Below are positions 9,096 through 18,650 of a stretch of DNA of 64,000 nt, piece by piece. The notes under the pieces are model-generated. The model ran no database searches and was not told where the DNA came from. It saw only the letters and a list, made by a program, of their open reading frames with translations. Positions within the stretch are counted from its first letter, which is position 1. Each line of letters opens with the position of its first letter. Both the position numbers and the translations under genes were made by a program. This DNA comes from Methylomonas sp. MK1 (lineage in GTDB: Bacteria; Pseudomonadota; Gammaproteobacteria; Methylococcales; Methylomonadaceae), in the NCBI RefSeq assembly GCF_000365425.1, contig NZ_AQOV01000001.1, positions 1,860,001-1,924,000 of the forward strand, given 5' to 3'.

Positions 9096-10484
9096 TTAAG
9101 TCGCGAATCGAGATTCAAAGACAACATCAATCCGGGTGCCGCAACCGGCATAGCCAGGGCCAATGATAATCCGAGCCGCATGCAGATCGGCAATTTCCTT
9201 AACAATGGCCAACCCCAATCCGCACCCCTCTCCGCGACTGCCTGGAATGCGGTAAAAGCGCTCGAAAATCTTGTCGATCTCATTTACCTGGATACCGGGA
9301 CCATCGTCTTCAATGATCAGGTTCGGTTCCGGGGTGGCCTCGATTTTTACGCTGATATGCCCCCCCGCATTGCCGTAACAAATCGCGTTGTCCAGTAGAT
9401 TGCTGAGCAATTCTCGCAGCAGGGTTTCATCGCCCATGACTCGAACCGGGGCTGCCGGGGCATCGAATTCCAATTCGATATTGCGCTCCAATGCTTTCGG
9501 CACCCAGTCCATACAACAGTCCCGAGTGATGGCAACCAAATCTATCGCGTTAAACTCTCTGGCGCTTTGAGATAGGGATTCCGACCTGGCCAGCGCCAGC
9601 AATTGCATACTTAGATGGGCGACGCGATCCACCGAATTTTTCATATGCGCCATGGCTGGTTTCATGGTCTCAAGATTATCCGTCTGCAATGCCCGCTCGG
9701 CCTGTACCTTCAACCCGGCTAAAGGCGTGCGGAGTTGATGCGCCGCGTTTTCGATAAATCGCTGTTGGGTCTTGAGATTGGCGCCAAGCCGATGCAGTAA
9801 AGCATTGATGGTGTGGGTCAGTGCACGGACTTCAAGGGGAACGCCGACATCCGCAATGGGATTCAAGTCTCGCGCGGAACGTTGAGCAATAAGTTTTGCC
9901 AAATCGTTCAGCGGACTGAGGCCGCGATTGATACCGGTCCAGATGTGAAAACCGGTAATCAACACCAGCAAAAGCTGAGGCAACACCACCGCAAGCAGAA
10001 TTTCATTCATCATGCTGCGTCGCTTGTGGAGAGTTTCGGCGACCGAAATCAGCACATCGTCAGTATCGTCAGCAGTGGGCGTGGTCAGCACCGAAACGAT
10101 GCGAACTTTTTGGCCTTGGATTTCACCATCGGAATAAATCGCTTCGTCCCGACCTATCGCCGTAATGGAGGGACTCGGAAGCCCCTTGTCGCCGGCGATA
10201 ATCCCTGCGGATAGGGACTCCACCTTGAAAAAGGTCTTATCCATGGCATCCCAGCGGAACACTTCGACTGCGATGGGCGGCAGTTCAAAGGTCACTTTGT
10301 CCTTTTGCGCCTTGACCTCTTGCGCCAGCGATTTTGCTGAATCCAGCAGCCAGCTATCGTAAGCCTGATCGGCATAATGCAGGGCCACGTAGTATGACAC
10401 CGAGGCATCCAGAATCACCACGATAAGCAAAGGTAAGGTCAGGCGTGACAGAAGCTGTGCCCGGAGACTTTGAGGTTTAAGCAT
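9096..10484 (-). CDS. Sensor histidine kinase (TctE/QseC-like)
   Basis: Membrane sensor kinase, 462 residues from the ATG at 10484. First membrane helix at about residues 10-32, then a periplasmic 2CSK_N-like sensor region, second helix (LLAVVLPQLLLVLITGF), HAMP-like linker, H-box with the phospho-accepting His249 in ENAAHQLRTPL, N-box (ELLSNLLDNAI) and G-boxes (EDDGPGIQ, GCGLGLAIV). The start overlaps the end of the response regulator gene by 8 bp. The frame stays open upstream inside the regulator gene but that part is not coding. The signal is unknown; the neighbourhood suggests metal or envelope stress. Confidence 0.9.
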   Translation of the reverse strand: MLKPQSLRAQLLSRLTLPLLIVVILDASVSYYVALHYADQAYDSWLLDSAKSLAQEVKAQKDKVTFELPPIAVEVFRWDAMDKTFFKVESLSAGIIAGDKGLPSPSITAIGRDEAIYSDGEIQGQKVRIVSVLTTPTADDTDDVLISVAETLHKRRSMMNEILLAVVLPQLLLVLITGFHIWTGINRGLSPLNDLAKLIAQRSARDLNPIADVGVPLEVRALTHTINALLHRLGANLKTQQRFIENAAHQLRTPLAGLKVQAERALQTDNLETMKPAMAHMKNSVDRVAHLSMQLLALARSESLSQSAREFNAIDLVAITRDCCMDWVPKALERNIELEFDAPAAPVRVMGDETLLRELLSNLLDNAICYGNAGGHISVKIEATPEPNLIIEDDGPGIQVNEIDKIFERFYRIPGSRGEGCGLGLAIVKEIADLHAARIIIGPGYAGCGTRIDVVFESRFAT

Positions 10485-11151
10485 CGGGGATTTGCTCCAA
10501 CAGATAACCGAGCCCCCGTACCGTTCTGATACTGATACCCAGTGGTTCCAGGCGTTTGCGCAGTCGATGCACATAGACTTCGATGACATTGTCAGCCAGC
10601 TCTTCCGATCGAGCAGCAAGACGCTGGGCGAGACTATCCTTGCTAACCACTCGCCCTTGTTGCAACAACAGGGCCTCCAGCACACCATATTCACGCGGCG
10701 GCAATGCCATGGGCATGGCATCGACCATAATCTGCTGACTGCGGGTATCCAAGCGCAGCCGCCCAAACACAATGTCGTTGCTAAAACCGCCATGACTGCG
10801 ACGCAGTAAAGCTCTCACGCGAGCCTCCAGTTCCCGTAGCTCAAAGGGCTTGGTCATATAATCGTCAGCTCCCAGCTCCAGGCCTCCAACCCGATCATTC
10901 AGTCCATCGCGGGCAGTGAGTATCAATACCGGAATGGCCGATTTTCGGGATCGTAATTGCCGTAATACATCACGCCCATCCATGTCCGGCAGCCCCAGAT
11001 CGAGGATAACCATGTCGTAGGGCTGTGTGCATAAGGCGCTGTCAGCGTAGCTGCCAGTCACCGCCAGAGTGACATCGAACCCCCAGTCGCCGAGACTTCG
11101 GGAAAGACCATCGCCTAATACGGCATCGTCTTCGACCAATAAAATTCTCAT
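10477..11151 (-). CDS. OmpR-family response regulator (TctD/QseB-like)
   Basis: 224 residues. Receiver domain with acidic pocket (VEDD, residues 6-9), phospho-acceptor Asp51 in VILDLGLPD and a LTARD switch motif; C-terminal winged helix ending RTVRGLGYLL. Partner of the overlapping kinase gene. A direct-repeat site of 11-bp period lies 17 bp upstream of its start (11169-11188) and identical sites stand before the metal efflux, lipoprotein and opgC genes, which fits autoregulation plus a local regulon (inference). Confidence 0.92.
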   Translation of the reverse strand: MRILLVEDDAVLGDGLSRSLGDWGFDVTLAVTGSYADSALCTQPYDMVILDLGLPDMDGRDVLRQLRSRKSAIPVLILTARDGLNDRVGGLELGADDYMTKPFELRELEARVRALLRRSHGGFSNDIVFGRLRLDTRSQQIMVDAMPMALPPREYGVLEALLLQQGRVVSKDSLAQRLAARSEELADNVIEVYVHRLRKRLEPLGISIRTVRGLGYLLEQIPDA

Positions 11152-11168
11152 CGAAACGTTTGCCTTGT

Positions 11169-11188
11169 TGAAAGGTTTATGAAAGGTT
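11169..11188 (+). promoter_or_regulatory. OmpR-type direct repeat, site C
   Basis: Plus strand reads TGAAAGGTT-TA-TGAAAGGTT with 11-bp period. It is 17 bp upstream of the response regulator start (minus strand) and 170 bp upstream of the opgC remnant (plus strand). It belongs to the block duplicated from the opgC promoter region near 17034. Confidence 0.65.
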
Positions 11189-11358
11189 GCACCGCTATTA
11201 TTGCTCTTAGTCTGCTAATAAAAAATACGATAAAAACTGGGATCATGGCATGCCATGTCGTCTGCATTTTAGGATGACATCAAGAGTCACACCATGGACT
11301 TATCCAGATTAAATTAGCACAGCGAAGGCCGGCTAACCCCATTCGCACAGGATTCATA

Positions 11359-11600
11359 ATGGTATCACTACCCTATCCAGTATCAGCAGGCAATCCGCAA
11401 CGGGATTCTTGCTGCGGTTTTGCCTTGATGACCATCTTCATCAAGCACATGCCGGTCAATCCCCAGTTTCCACACAAAGCGGCTGTGGTTCGGATTAAAC
11501 GACGCGACGGAGATTGGTGTTTTCCTGTCTGGATTTACCTGGGCAATCGCCGATGGACGCTGTTTGGAACACACCAGTCTTTGGCTGGGCAGTGCGAGGA
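11359..11600 (+). pseudogene. opgC-like N-terminal remnant
   Basis: The start of this stretch translates to a peptide containing GNPQRDSCCGFALMTIFIKH, clearly related to the N-terminus of the OpgC protein at 17237 (NPQLDFFRGFALMVIFINH). After about 40 codons a one-base shift moves the similarity to another frame, and similarity continues at DNA level to about 11600, where the GH5 gene begins. The upstream 170-200 bp also match the intact opgC promoter region, including the direct repeat. So this is a decayed partial copy of the opgC 5' region, truncated by the GH5 gene. The promoter part may still serve the GH5 gene. Confidence 0.75.
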
Positions 11601-11606
11601 AATCTT

Positions 11607-12908
11607 ATGACGACGCTAGCTAGAATACAGGTGTTACTCTGGACGCTGATGCTATCGTCTCCTCTATGTTATTCCGCTTCAGATTTTCTTAAAGTGAATG
11701 GAAAAGATATCAGGGATAATTATGGCAAGGGTAAAAAGGTTCATCTTTACGGCACAAATCTGGGCGGTTGGAAAATGCATGAACCCTGGATGTCGCCATT
11801 AACCGGGGCGTCAAACGAGTGGGATGCGCGAAATATTCTTAATGACCGTTTTGGTAAAGAGGCTGTCTGGGATTTGTACAACACTTACTGGGATTCCTGG
11901 ATCACGGAAATCGATTTCAAGAACATCGCCGATGCCGGTCTCAACTGTATTCGCTTGCCGATATATGCGCTTAACCATATGGATGATGAAGGTAACTGGA
12001 GGCTGGACGATACCGGCGCCATTGATTTATCCCGCATTGAATGGACCGTAAACAAAGCGCTGGAATATGGACTCTACACTATACTTGATCTGCATGGCGC
12101 ACCTGGCTCACAAAATGGAACCCATCATTCAGGCCGGCAAAACGGCTCTCTGCTTTATTCCAGCCCTCTCTATCAGAATCAACTGGTAGAATTTTGGGAA
12201 ACCCTGGCCAGGCGTTTCAAAGGCAATGCCGCAGTCGCCGGTTATGACCTGCTGAATGAACCCTCGGAGACCTTTCCGGGCCCCATGGGCTCTGAGGTAG
12301 TCAACATTTACGACCGACTGTATCACGCTATCCGCAAGATAGATCCCGACCATATCATCATAATGGAAGCTATTTGGTGGTGGAATACACTTCCGAATCC
12401 CCGAGAGAAACATTGGCACAACGTCGTCTACTCTCTGCATTATTATCAATGGCAAAACAATGAAGACTTCGCGGTGATGAAAAAAGCAGTGGATGGTTGG
12501 ATAAGGGACGCTAAAGTATGGGGTACAAAATATAACGTACCGCATTTTGTCGGAGAATTCACGCTGTTCGGAAATGCCGAATCCTGGAATTACGGACTCC
12601 AGAAATTCACAGAATCTGGAAGCCACTGGACAACTTGGTCTTATAAGGTGTTGGGCCAGAATAACTGGGGCATGTACAACACATCTATACAAAACGGCAA
12701 TGTTGTCAATATTGATACGGACGATTTAAACACTATCAAATACAAATGGAGTCAGTGGAATACACCAGAAATTTTTTCACCTAATCCTATAGTCATCAAC
12801 GCCATGAAAAAAGCAACTAAAGGCCGAAACCTGAAACGGCCGACTCAACCCTTTACAGCTACATTAGAAAAACAGGCTGAACAAAAAATTGTTGGCAAGG
12901 CAAATTAG
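11607..12908 (+). CDS. Secreted GH5 family glycoside hydrolase
   Basis: 433 residues with a signal peptide (LLWTLMLSSPLCYSA). GH5 fold with a GTNLGGW-type start, acid/base Glu218 in DLLNEP and nucleophile Glu317 in VGEFTLFG. Members of this branch (exo-1,3-beta-glucanase/endoglucanase like) cut beta-glucans; the exact linkage is not predictable here. The ATG at 11607 has GAGGA 7-10 bp upstream, better than the longer frame from 11514, which lies in the opgC remnant. An opgC relative acts on periplasmic glucans, so a role in glucan turnover is plausible but inferred. Confidence 0.85.
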   Translation: MTTLARIQVLLWTLMLSSPLCYSASDFLKVNGKDIRDNYGKGKKVHLYGTNLGGWKMHEPWMSPLTGASNEWDARNILNDRFGKEAVWDLYNTYWDSWITEIDFKNIADAGLNCIRLPIYALNHMDDEGNWRLDDTGAIDLSRIEWTVNKALEYGLYTILDLHGAPGSQNGTHHSGRQNGSLLYSSPLYQNQLVEFWETLARRFKGNAAVAGYDLLNEPSETFPGPMGSEVVNIYDRLYHAIRKIDPDHIIIMEAIWWWNTLPNPREKHWHNVVYSLHYYQWQNNEDFAVMKKAVDGWIRDAKVWGTKYNVPHFVGEFTLFGNAESWNYGLQKFTESGSHWTTWSYKVLGQNNWGMYNTSIQNGNVVNIDTDDLNTIKYKWSQWNTPEIFSPNPIVINAMKKATKGRNLKRPTQPFTATLEKQAEQKIVGKAN

Positions 12909-12997
12909 CAGTTTGGTGAAAAACTTCCCTAAAAAACTCCATTTCTCCAGCATGTATGTCGTGCCGACAACGCTCGCCAAGTCAGTAGTGATCATAC

Positions 12998-13022
12998 GGC
13001 AGAATTGCTAGTGGATTCTGCC
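12998..13022. terminator. Hairpin between convergent genes
   Basis: Perfect 8-bp inverted repeat GGCAGAAT / ATTCTGCC with a 9-nt loop, ending exactly at the stop codon of the DedA gene. It sits between the convergent GH5 and DedA genes. No strong T-run follows on either strand, so termination is only likely. Confidence 0.4.
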
Positions 13023-13622
13023 TTACGAATTATTCGCTCTCGCTTTTTTAAAGCAAAGGCAAGCGCCGATCAACATCGCCAAAATAAAAATTGCGATATT
13101 CACTTCCTGGATAATCAATACGATTTTTTGTCCATAGTGATAATAAACACTGAAATACACTATTACAGACACCGAGCAGGCCAAAAAATCGGCTGCCGCA
13201 AATTTAACCGCATTCATTCGACCAAGTCCCGCACTCAAAAACAACAGGTTACGGACACCGAACGGTACGAATCGCCCAAATACCAGCGTCAATAGGCCAT
13301 GGTTTCGATAATATTCGGATACCTTGTCGATTTTATTCTTATCCATCAACTTCGAAAACAAACGCCAATGACTCAGGCGTACCCCCAAAATTCTCCCCAA
13401 ACCGTAGCAAATTAGATCCGAACCGTAAGCCCCGGCATAAACTGCACCCAAAAAACACAGCAAATGTTCTGGGTTTCTTGCCGCGAAGGTTGCCGCCACG
13501 AACAGCATGCCGTCTTCCGAAATAGGAATATTAAAACCGGCAAGCAATAATAAACCAAATATTATCCAGGGAGCATATTCAATATGGTTTTCTATCAAGG
13601 CAATAATATCCGTCATTGGCAT
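13023..13622 (-). CDS. DedA family membrane protein
   Basis: 199 residues, inner membrane, SNARE-associated/DedA family; members act in envelope homeostasis and undecaprenyl-phosphate or lipid recycling. It shows the N-terminal re-entrant motif region (GFNIPISEDGMLFVAA) and the conserved FGRFVPFGVRN motif at about residues 120-130, plus a C-terminal helix. Followed by the convergent GH5 gene. 50 bp upstream lies a small membrane protein gene on the same strand. Confidence 0.85.
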   Translation of the reverse strand: MPMTDIIALIENHIEYAPWIIFGLLLLAGFNIPISEDGMLFVAATFAARNPEHLLCFLGAVYAGAYGSDLICYGLGRILGVRLSHWRLFSKLMDKNKIDKVSEYYRNHGLLTLVFGRFVPFGVRNLLFLSAGLGRMNAVKFAAADFLACSVSVIVYFSVYYHYGQKIVLIIQEVNIAIFILAMLIGACLCFKKARANNS

Positions 13623-13672
13623 GCCTCGATGTCAACATTGCTTGAAATTGAATGACATTGCGCAACTATTTT

Positions 13673-14020
13673 TTATTCCTTATTGTTGAAGTCCTTGAAT
13701 GCAAGATATCCCATGATTGAGCCCCATACTATCATGTACAAGCCGTGAAAAATGATTTCGAAATTAAGTCTATAGGCTTCTATAAAGTAATCATACAAAT
13801 AATCAAAAAAGGCTATGGCTACTATTATTTTAAGCGCGCTCGTGAATTTTAACTTGTGTGCATAAAAGGCGTTGACACCTAAAATAAAAAAGCCCAGAAA
13901 AAACCGAAACGCCGCATGTTTCCCCCAGTCCCAATTCAAATACGGCATTTTCAGCATAGCCATATTAACGAAATAAAGACCTGTTAAACCTACAGTAAAC
14001 ACCACCCAGAATATTTTCAT
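13673..14020 (-). CDS. Small membrane protein of unknown function
   Basis: 115 residues with four likely membrane helices (VVFTVGLTGLYFVNMAML; FFLGFFILGVNAFYA; IIVAIAFFDYLYDYFIEA; GLYMIVWGSIMGYLAF). Family not recognised. Same strand as DedA and 50 bp upstream of it, so they may be co-transcribed. Confidence 0.55.
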   Translation of the reverse strand: MKIFWVVFTVGLTGLYFVNMAMLKMPYLNWDWGKHAAFRFFLGFFILGVNAFYAHKLKFTSALKIIVAIAFFDYLYDYFIEAYRLNFEIIFHGLYMIVWGSIMGYLAFKDFNNKE

Positions 14021-14144
14021 AAAACAAATCCCACCTTAATTCGATAAAAGAACTGGTGTAGTTCAACACGTGCATCGACTCTTGAAAAATAATCTGCGGT
14101 TGGCCGAGCGCCACGTAGGTTAGTAGCCAAAGAATTTGCTTGCC

Positions 14145-16823
14145 TCACCAGTGCCGTACCAGGAGTTTTTCGATACCGACTGTTGCATAGATCACGATAC
14201 CTATACCAATAATCAGCAACCACTCATCATAACCAATGGCCGCAGTACCGAACAATTGCTGCATGGGCGGCCAGTAGGTAAATAGCAGTTGCAGCAGGGT
14301 CATGCAGCACACACCGAATATCACCCATAAATTGGAAAATACCCCGACGTGAAACATCGAATAGCGCAGCGAACGGCAGTTGAACAAGTAAAATAGCTCG
14401 CCAAAGACAAACACATTGACTGCCACAGTACGGGCTTTTTCCAGTGATTCACCATGCGACAACTCCCATTGGAACAAACCATACGCGCCGATCAACATCA
14501 GGGTGGCAACCAAGCAGATACGAAACACTAGGTGTTTGGTCAAAATCGGTTGCTCGGGTTCTCGCGGTTTGCGTTTCATTAAGCCGGATTCCTTTGCTTC
14601 AAAGGCCAGCATCAATCCCAGCAGCACTGCTGTGGACATGTTGACCCAGAGAATTTGCACCGGGGTAATCGGCAACGACACATTCGCGAATATGGCGACA
14701 GAGATGACCAAGCCTTCGCCAAGATTAGTCGGCAAGGTCCAGACGATAAATTTCACCAGATTATCGAACACACCGCGGCCTTCTTCCACGGCAGCTTCGA
14801 TGGTGGCGAAATTATCGTCGGTGAGCAGCATGGCAGCTGCCTCTTTGGCGACTTCAGTGCCGTTCAAGCCCATTGCCACGCCAATATTGGCTTGACGCAG
14901 CGCCGGAGCGTCGTTGACCCCGTCGCCGGTCATCGCAACCACATGACCTTGAGCCTGCAATACCCTTACCAATTGCAGTTTTTGTTCCGGGGCGATGCGA
15001 GCGTAAACGGCACAATTTTCCACCCGCTCGGGAAGCAGGCATTCGTTAATATTCTGCAATTCGGCGCCACTGATGACTTGCTCTGTGCCTTGCATGCCCA
15101 ATTGCCTAGCAATCGCCTGCGCGGTGATAGGGTGGTCGCCGGTAATCATCTTGACTTGAATCCCGGCTTGGTAGCAGGCTGCGATTGAGGCAGCGGCTTC
15201 TGGTCGTGGTGGATCGATCATGGCTTGGAAGCCCAGAAAAGTCAGACCACTCGTCACTTCGTCATGCTGCACGGCGTCATAGTGGTGATCGGCACGGGCA
15301 AATGCCAACACTCGTAATCCCTGGGCAGCCATGTTCTCCGCGTGGCGTTGCAACAAGGTTTTATCGATTGTCAGCGGCTGCATATTACTATCAAAAACCT
15401 TATCACAACGCGCTAGCAGACTTTCCAGGGAACCTTTCAAATACACGTGGCGGGCATCGATTGTCCGATTGTGATGCAGCGTGGCCATAAATTGATGCTG
15501 TGATTCGAACGGAATAGCATCCAGGCGGGGATGGTCAACGCTGACGCCGGCTTGGTGCAATCCAGCCTTGTGCGCAGCGACTAGCAATGCGCCTTCCGTG
15601 GGGTCGCCCTCAATCCGCCAACCGTCGGCTTCGGCAAGCAGGCGAGCGTCGTTGCATAACAACCCGGCTTTCAGACATTCCAGCACGGCGGGATGCTGTC
15701 GGGGAACAATTGGCGTCCCGTTGCGGCATATTTCGCCCTCGGGCGTGTAACCGCTGCCAGTGACTTCAAACAATTCTCCGCCCGCAAACAGCGCTTGCAC
15801 AGTCATCTGATTTTGCGTCAGCGTGCCGGTTTTGTCTGAACAAATCACGGTGGTGCTGCCCAGGGTTTCCACTGCCGGCAGTTTGCGAATAATGGCATTG
15901 CGCTTCGCCATCCGGGAGACGCCGATCGCCAAGGTAATCGTCAAAGCGGCGGGCAAACCTTCGGGAATTGCACCAACCGCCAGCGCTACGGCGGCCATGA
16001 ACATGTCCAGCATGGCATGACCGCGCCAAACTCCCACAGCAAAAGTTACAACGGCTAGACCAATAATGACCCACAACAACAATCGACTGAACTGGCTGAT
16101 TTTTTGGGTCAGCGGTGTTTCCAGATCGGTAGCGCTGGCAATCATGCGATTGATCAGACCGATCTCGGTGCGGTCGCCGCTTTCCACCACCACGCCCAGG
16201 CCGCTGCCATACGTCACCAGTGTCGAGGAATATGCCATGTTGCAGCGATCGGCTAGCACCGTGGTCGCCTCGAGCGTAGCCAGACGCTTTTCCACCGGTA
16301 CCGATTCACCGGTAAGTGCCGATTCGTCGATTTGTAGTTCGCGGATTTGCAATAAACGCAAGTCGGCGGGCACCTTATCGCCGGATTGCAGCAACACGAC
16401 ATCACCGGGCACCAGTTCATCAGCGGAAATGGCGCGGCGTTGACCGTCGCGCAACACCGTGGAAGTAATCGTTAACATTCGGCTCAACGCATCAATCGCT
16501 TTCAAGGCGTTGGCTTCCTGAATAAAGCCGATGATGGCATTGACCAGGACCACGCCAAATATCACGCTGCTATCGACCCATTCCTGCAAAAAAGCAGTGA
16601 CGGCTGCGGCAACCAGGAGGATATAAACCAGCGGTTGATGAAATTGCTCAAGCAGCAAGCGCAACGGGCTTTTTCCGCGTCGCGGAGTCAGACAATTGGG
16701 ACCGTATTGGTCAAGACGCCGCTGTGCTTCAGTTTCCTTCAAACCTTGCTGAATATCCACATTCAGGTGTGTCTGCAAGGCTTCAGGTGAAAAATGGTGC
16801 CAGGCTGTTTTGGGGGGATTCAC
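14145..16823 (-). CDS. P-type cation-transporting ATPase (type II)
   Basis: 892 residues, SERCA/PMCA-like. N-terminal cation-ATPase domain ([12 protein letters not shown]), A-domain TGES in [14 protein letters not shown], membrane motif PEGLPA, phosphorylation site Asp330 in [10 protein letters not shown], hinge TGDGVNDAP, and a C-terminal set of helices. Substrate is probably Ca2+ or Na+; this is not resolved by motif. The frame is open upstream to a TTG at 16880, but GTG at 16823 has GGAG six bases before it and is the better start. Neighbouring NhaD and CPA2 antiporters suggest a cation/alkali-stress context. Confidence 0.88.
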   Translation of the reverse strand: MNPPKTAWHHFSPEALQTHLNVDIQQGLKETEAQRRLDQYGPNCLTPRRGKSPLRLLLEQFHQPLVYILLVAAAVTAFLQEWVDSSVIFGVVLVNAIIGFIQEANALKAIDALSRMLTITSTVLRDGQRRAISADELVPGDVVLLQSGDKVPADLRLLQIRELQIDESALTGESVPVEKRLATLEATTVLADRCNMAYSSTLVTYGSGLGVVVESGDRTEIGLINRMIASATDLETPLTQKISQFSRLLLWVIIGLAVVTFAVGVWRGHAMLDMFMAAVALAVGAIPEGLPAALTITLAIGVSRMAKRNAIIRKLPAVETLGSTTVICSDKTGTLTQNQMTVQALFAGGELFEVTGSGYTPEGEICRNGTPIVPRQHPAVLECLKAGLLCNDARLLAEADGWRIEGDPTEGALLVAAHKAGLHQAGVSVDHPRLDAIPFESQHQFMATLHHNRTIDARHVYLKGSLESLLARCDKVFDSNMQPLTIDKTLLQRHAENMAAQGLRVLAFARADHHYDAVQHDEVTSGLTFLGFQAMIDPPRPEAAASIAACYQAGIQVKMITGDHPITAQAIARQLGMQGTEQVISGAELQNINECLLPERVENCAVYARIAPEQKLQLVRVLQAQGHVVAMTGDGVNDAPALRQANIGVAMGLNGTEVAKEAAAMLLTDDNFATIEAAVEEGRGVFDNLVKFIVWTLPTNLGEGLVISVAIFANVSLPITPVQILWVNMSTAVLLGLMLAFEAKESGLMKRKPREPEQPILTKHLVFRICLVATLMLIGAYGLFQWELSHGESLEKARTVAVNVFVFGELFYLFNCRSLRYSMFHVGVFSNLWVIFGVCCMTLLQLLFTYWPPMQQLFGTAAIGYDEWLLIIGIGIVIYATVGIEKLLVRHW

Positions 16824-16880
16824 TACGAACTCCAAGCAGTTACGATTAGAAGAATTCTCTTGAAAAGTGTTTCGGATCAA

Positions 16881-17233
16881 TAAAAAGTTGAAATCCTTAA
16901 TACAAAGTTTCTACATGATCAGGCTTAGCATAATCGACACCGACGCTCATCACAAAACTCGACACTTCTTCAATATTCATTGTCGACTGAATGATCTTAT
17001 CTTAATGAACCGGCACGGTCTGATTTATCGTATTGAAAGGTTGATGAAAGGTTGCATCGCTATCATTATCAGGTTTGTTAAAAATCCAGGCATAAAGCAT
17101 AAGGCCAGCACTGGAGTCGTCATGGTGATGCGTGTTATCCGCATTTGGGGTGACATGATGACCAACACCATGGACTTATTCAGAATAATTACAACGTAGC
17201 GGACGCACATCCGCCTCATTTGCCACAGGACAT
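16881..17233. other. Intergenic region, duplicated opgC promoter block
   Basis: About 350 bp without a gene. From roughly 17026 onward it is similar to 11159-11350: both contain the direct repeat, GCACCGCTAT/GCATCGCTAT, and an ACACCATGGACTTAT block. No terminator for the ATPase leader side was seen and no RNA gene was recognised. Confidence 0.6.
17034..17053 (+). promoter_or_regulatory. OmpR-type direct repeat, site D
   Basis: Plus strand reads TGAAAGGTT-GA-TGAAAGGTT, 11-bp period, 183 bp upstream of opgC. Same element as sites A-C. Confidence 0.65.
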
Positions 17234-17236
17234 ATC

Positions 17237-18625
17237 ATGGGATCACAACTCAATCCAGTGCCAGTACGTAACCCGCAACTGGATTTTTTTCGTGGCTTTG
17301 CCTTGATGGTTATCTTTATCAATCATATGCCAGCCAATCCTTGGTTCTGGTACACACCGTCACGTTTCGGATTAAGCGACGCAGCGGAAATTTTTGTATT
17401 CCTATCCGGATTTGCCTCTGCCTTAGCTTATGGGCGTTGTTTCGAACGTGCCGGATTGTGGTTAGGCAGTGTCCGCATCATGCATCGCTGCGGACAAATC
17501 TACGCCGCTCACTTGGGTTCGTTTTTGTTGATGGCTATGATCTGCGTAGTTGGTAACCGCTGGATACCCGAGACAGACGATATTCAACGCCTCAACATTG
17601 GCTATTTCTTCGACAACACCCAGCAGGCGGTATTTGATTTATTCAGTCTGGCCTATGTCCCCAATTATTTCGACATCCTGCCGATGTATCTGGTGTTGAT
17701 CATGTGGGTTCCCTTGGTATGGGTATTGACTCAGTTTCATAGCGCTCTAGCAATCAGCTTTTCAGTTTTGATTTATGGTGCGGCTTGGTATTACGGTTGG
17801 GAATTGACGGCAGACCCGACGACGGGCCGCCCTTGGTATTTCAACCCGTTTAATTGGCAATTGATGTTCTTTAGCGGCTTTGGCTTGGGTGCCGGCTGGC
17901 TGCGAATACCCGGCAGGCACTGGTTACTATTGCTGGCATGCGCCTTGTTTGTGCTGGTGTCCATCCCGCTGGGACATGAAGCGACCTATCGTCAGGTGGC
18001 ATTCTGGGGCGCATTGCGTACGCCATTGGAACCGCTACTCGACAAAAGCCATCTGGGCTTGTTGCGCTGGGCTCACTTGTTAGCACTGGCTTATCTGATG
18101 AATCAATTATGCAAATGGAAACCACAGTGGCTAACAAAGGGCTTGCCACGTTTGATCATCAAAATGGGACAGCAATCCTTACCGATTTTTCTGTGCTGTA
18201 TGGGGCTCTCCTATATCGGCGGCATCGCTTTGGATTGGTCTGGGCGCGACGCTGCCAGTGTCGCCTTGGTTAATCTGGCGGGACTGGGGCTGATGTTGAT
18301 CATGGCTCAAGTATTGGCCTGGCTGGATAGCAAACCCTGGAAATTGCCGGCCAACCATAACATCTCAAACGCATCTTCATCCGAAAGTTCGCTTATTACG
18401 ATCAACGGCCTATCTAGCACCTGGGGCAAACAAGCTTTGCTGTTGCCATTATTGATCGGTTTGGCCGTATTGCCGTTGCTGATGGTTCCCACCGAAACAC
18501 CTGTCGACCCAAGTTCAGCAGGCGTGATCGCCCAATCGCCAGTTGGCGATGACTTCCAAAAAGTCAATGCCGTTGTGCCTGCTGACGATTCCAATCGGAC
18601 GCTGGAAAACCAACAGCAGCTTTAG
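17237..18625 (+). CDS. opgC: OpgC family membrane protein
   Basis: Polytopic inner membrane protein of 462 residues. The N-terminus (NPQLDFFRGFALMVIFINH) and FGLSDAAEIFVFLSGFASA are hallmarks of OpgC, which succinylates or otherwise modifies periplasmic glucans. About ten helices follow. The last 90 residues are a variable linker plus one helix. First gene of a plus-strand run; a CPA2 antiporter gene starts 25 bp downstream. A decayed copy of its 5' part lies at 11359. Control through the direct repeat at 17034 is likely. Confidence 0.85.
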   Translation: MGSQLNPVPVRNPQLDFFRGFALMVIFINHMPANPWFWYTPSRFGLSDAAEIFVFLSGFASALAYGRCFERAGLWLGSVRIMHRCGQIYAAHLGSFLLMAMICVVGNRWIPETDDIQRLNIGYFFDNTQQAVFDLFSLAYVPNYFDILPMYLVLIMWVPLVWVLTQFHSALAISFSVLIYGAAWYYGWELTADPTTGRPWYFNPFNWQLMFFSGFGLGAGWLRIPGRHWLLLLACALFVLVSIPLGHEATYRQVAFWGALRTPLEPLLDKSHLGLLRWAHLLALAYLMNQLCKWKPQWLTKGLPRLIIKMGQQSLPIFLCCMGLSYIGGIALDWSGRDAASVALVNLAGLGLMLIMAQVLAWLDSKPWKLPANHNISNASSSESSLITINGLSSTWGKQALLLPLLIGLAVLPLLMVPTETPVDPSSAGVIAQSPVGDDFQKVNAVVPADDSNRTLENQQQL

Positions 18626-18650
18626 TCGCCGTTGCACAGGACATAACACA

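Noticed and set aside
11514..11606. N-terminal extension of the GH5 frame
   Set aside because: This part is opgC remnant DNA; the signal peptide and RBS fit the ATG at 11607.
14017..14223. Minus-strand frame in the gap behind the P-type ATPase
   Set aside because: Overlaps the ATPase end, composition is not protein-like; the 124-bp gap itself shows nothing.
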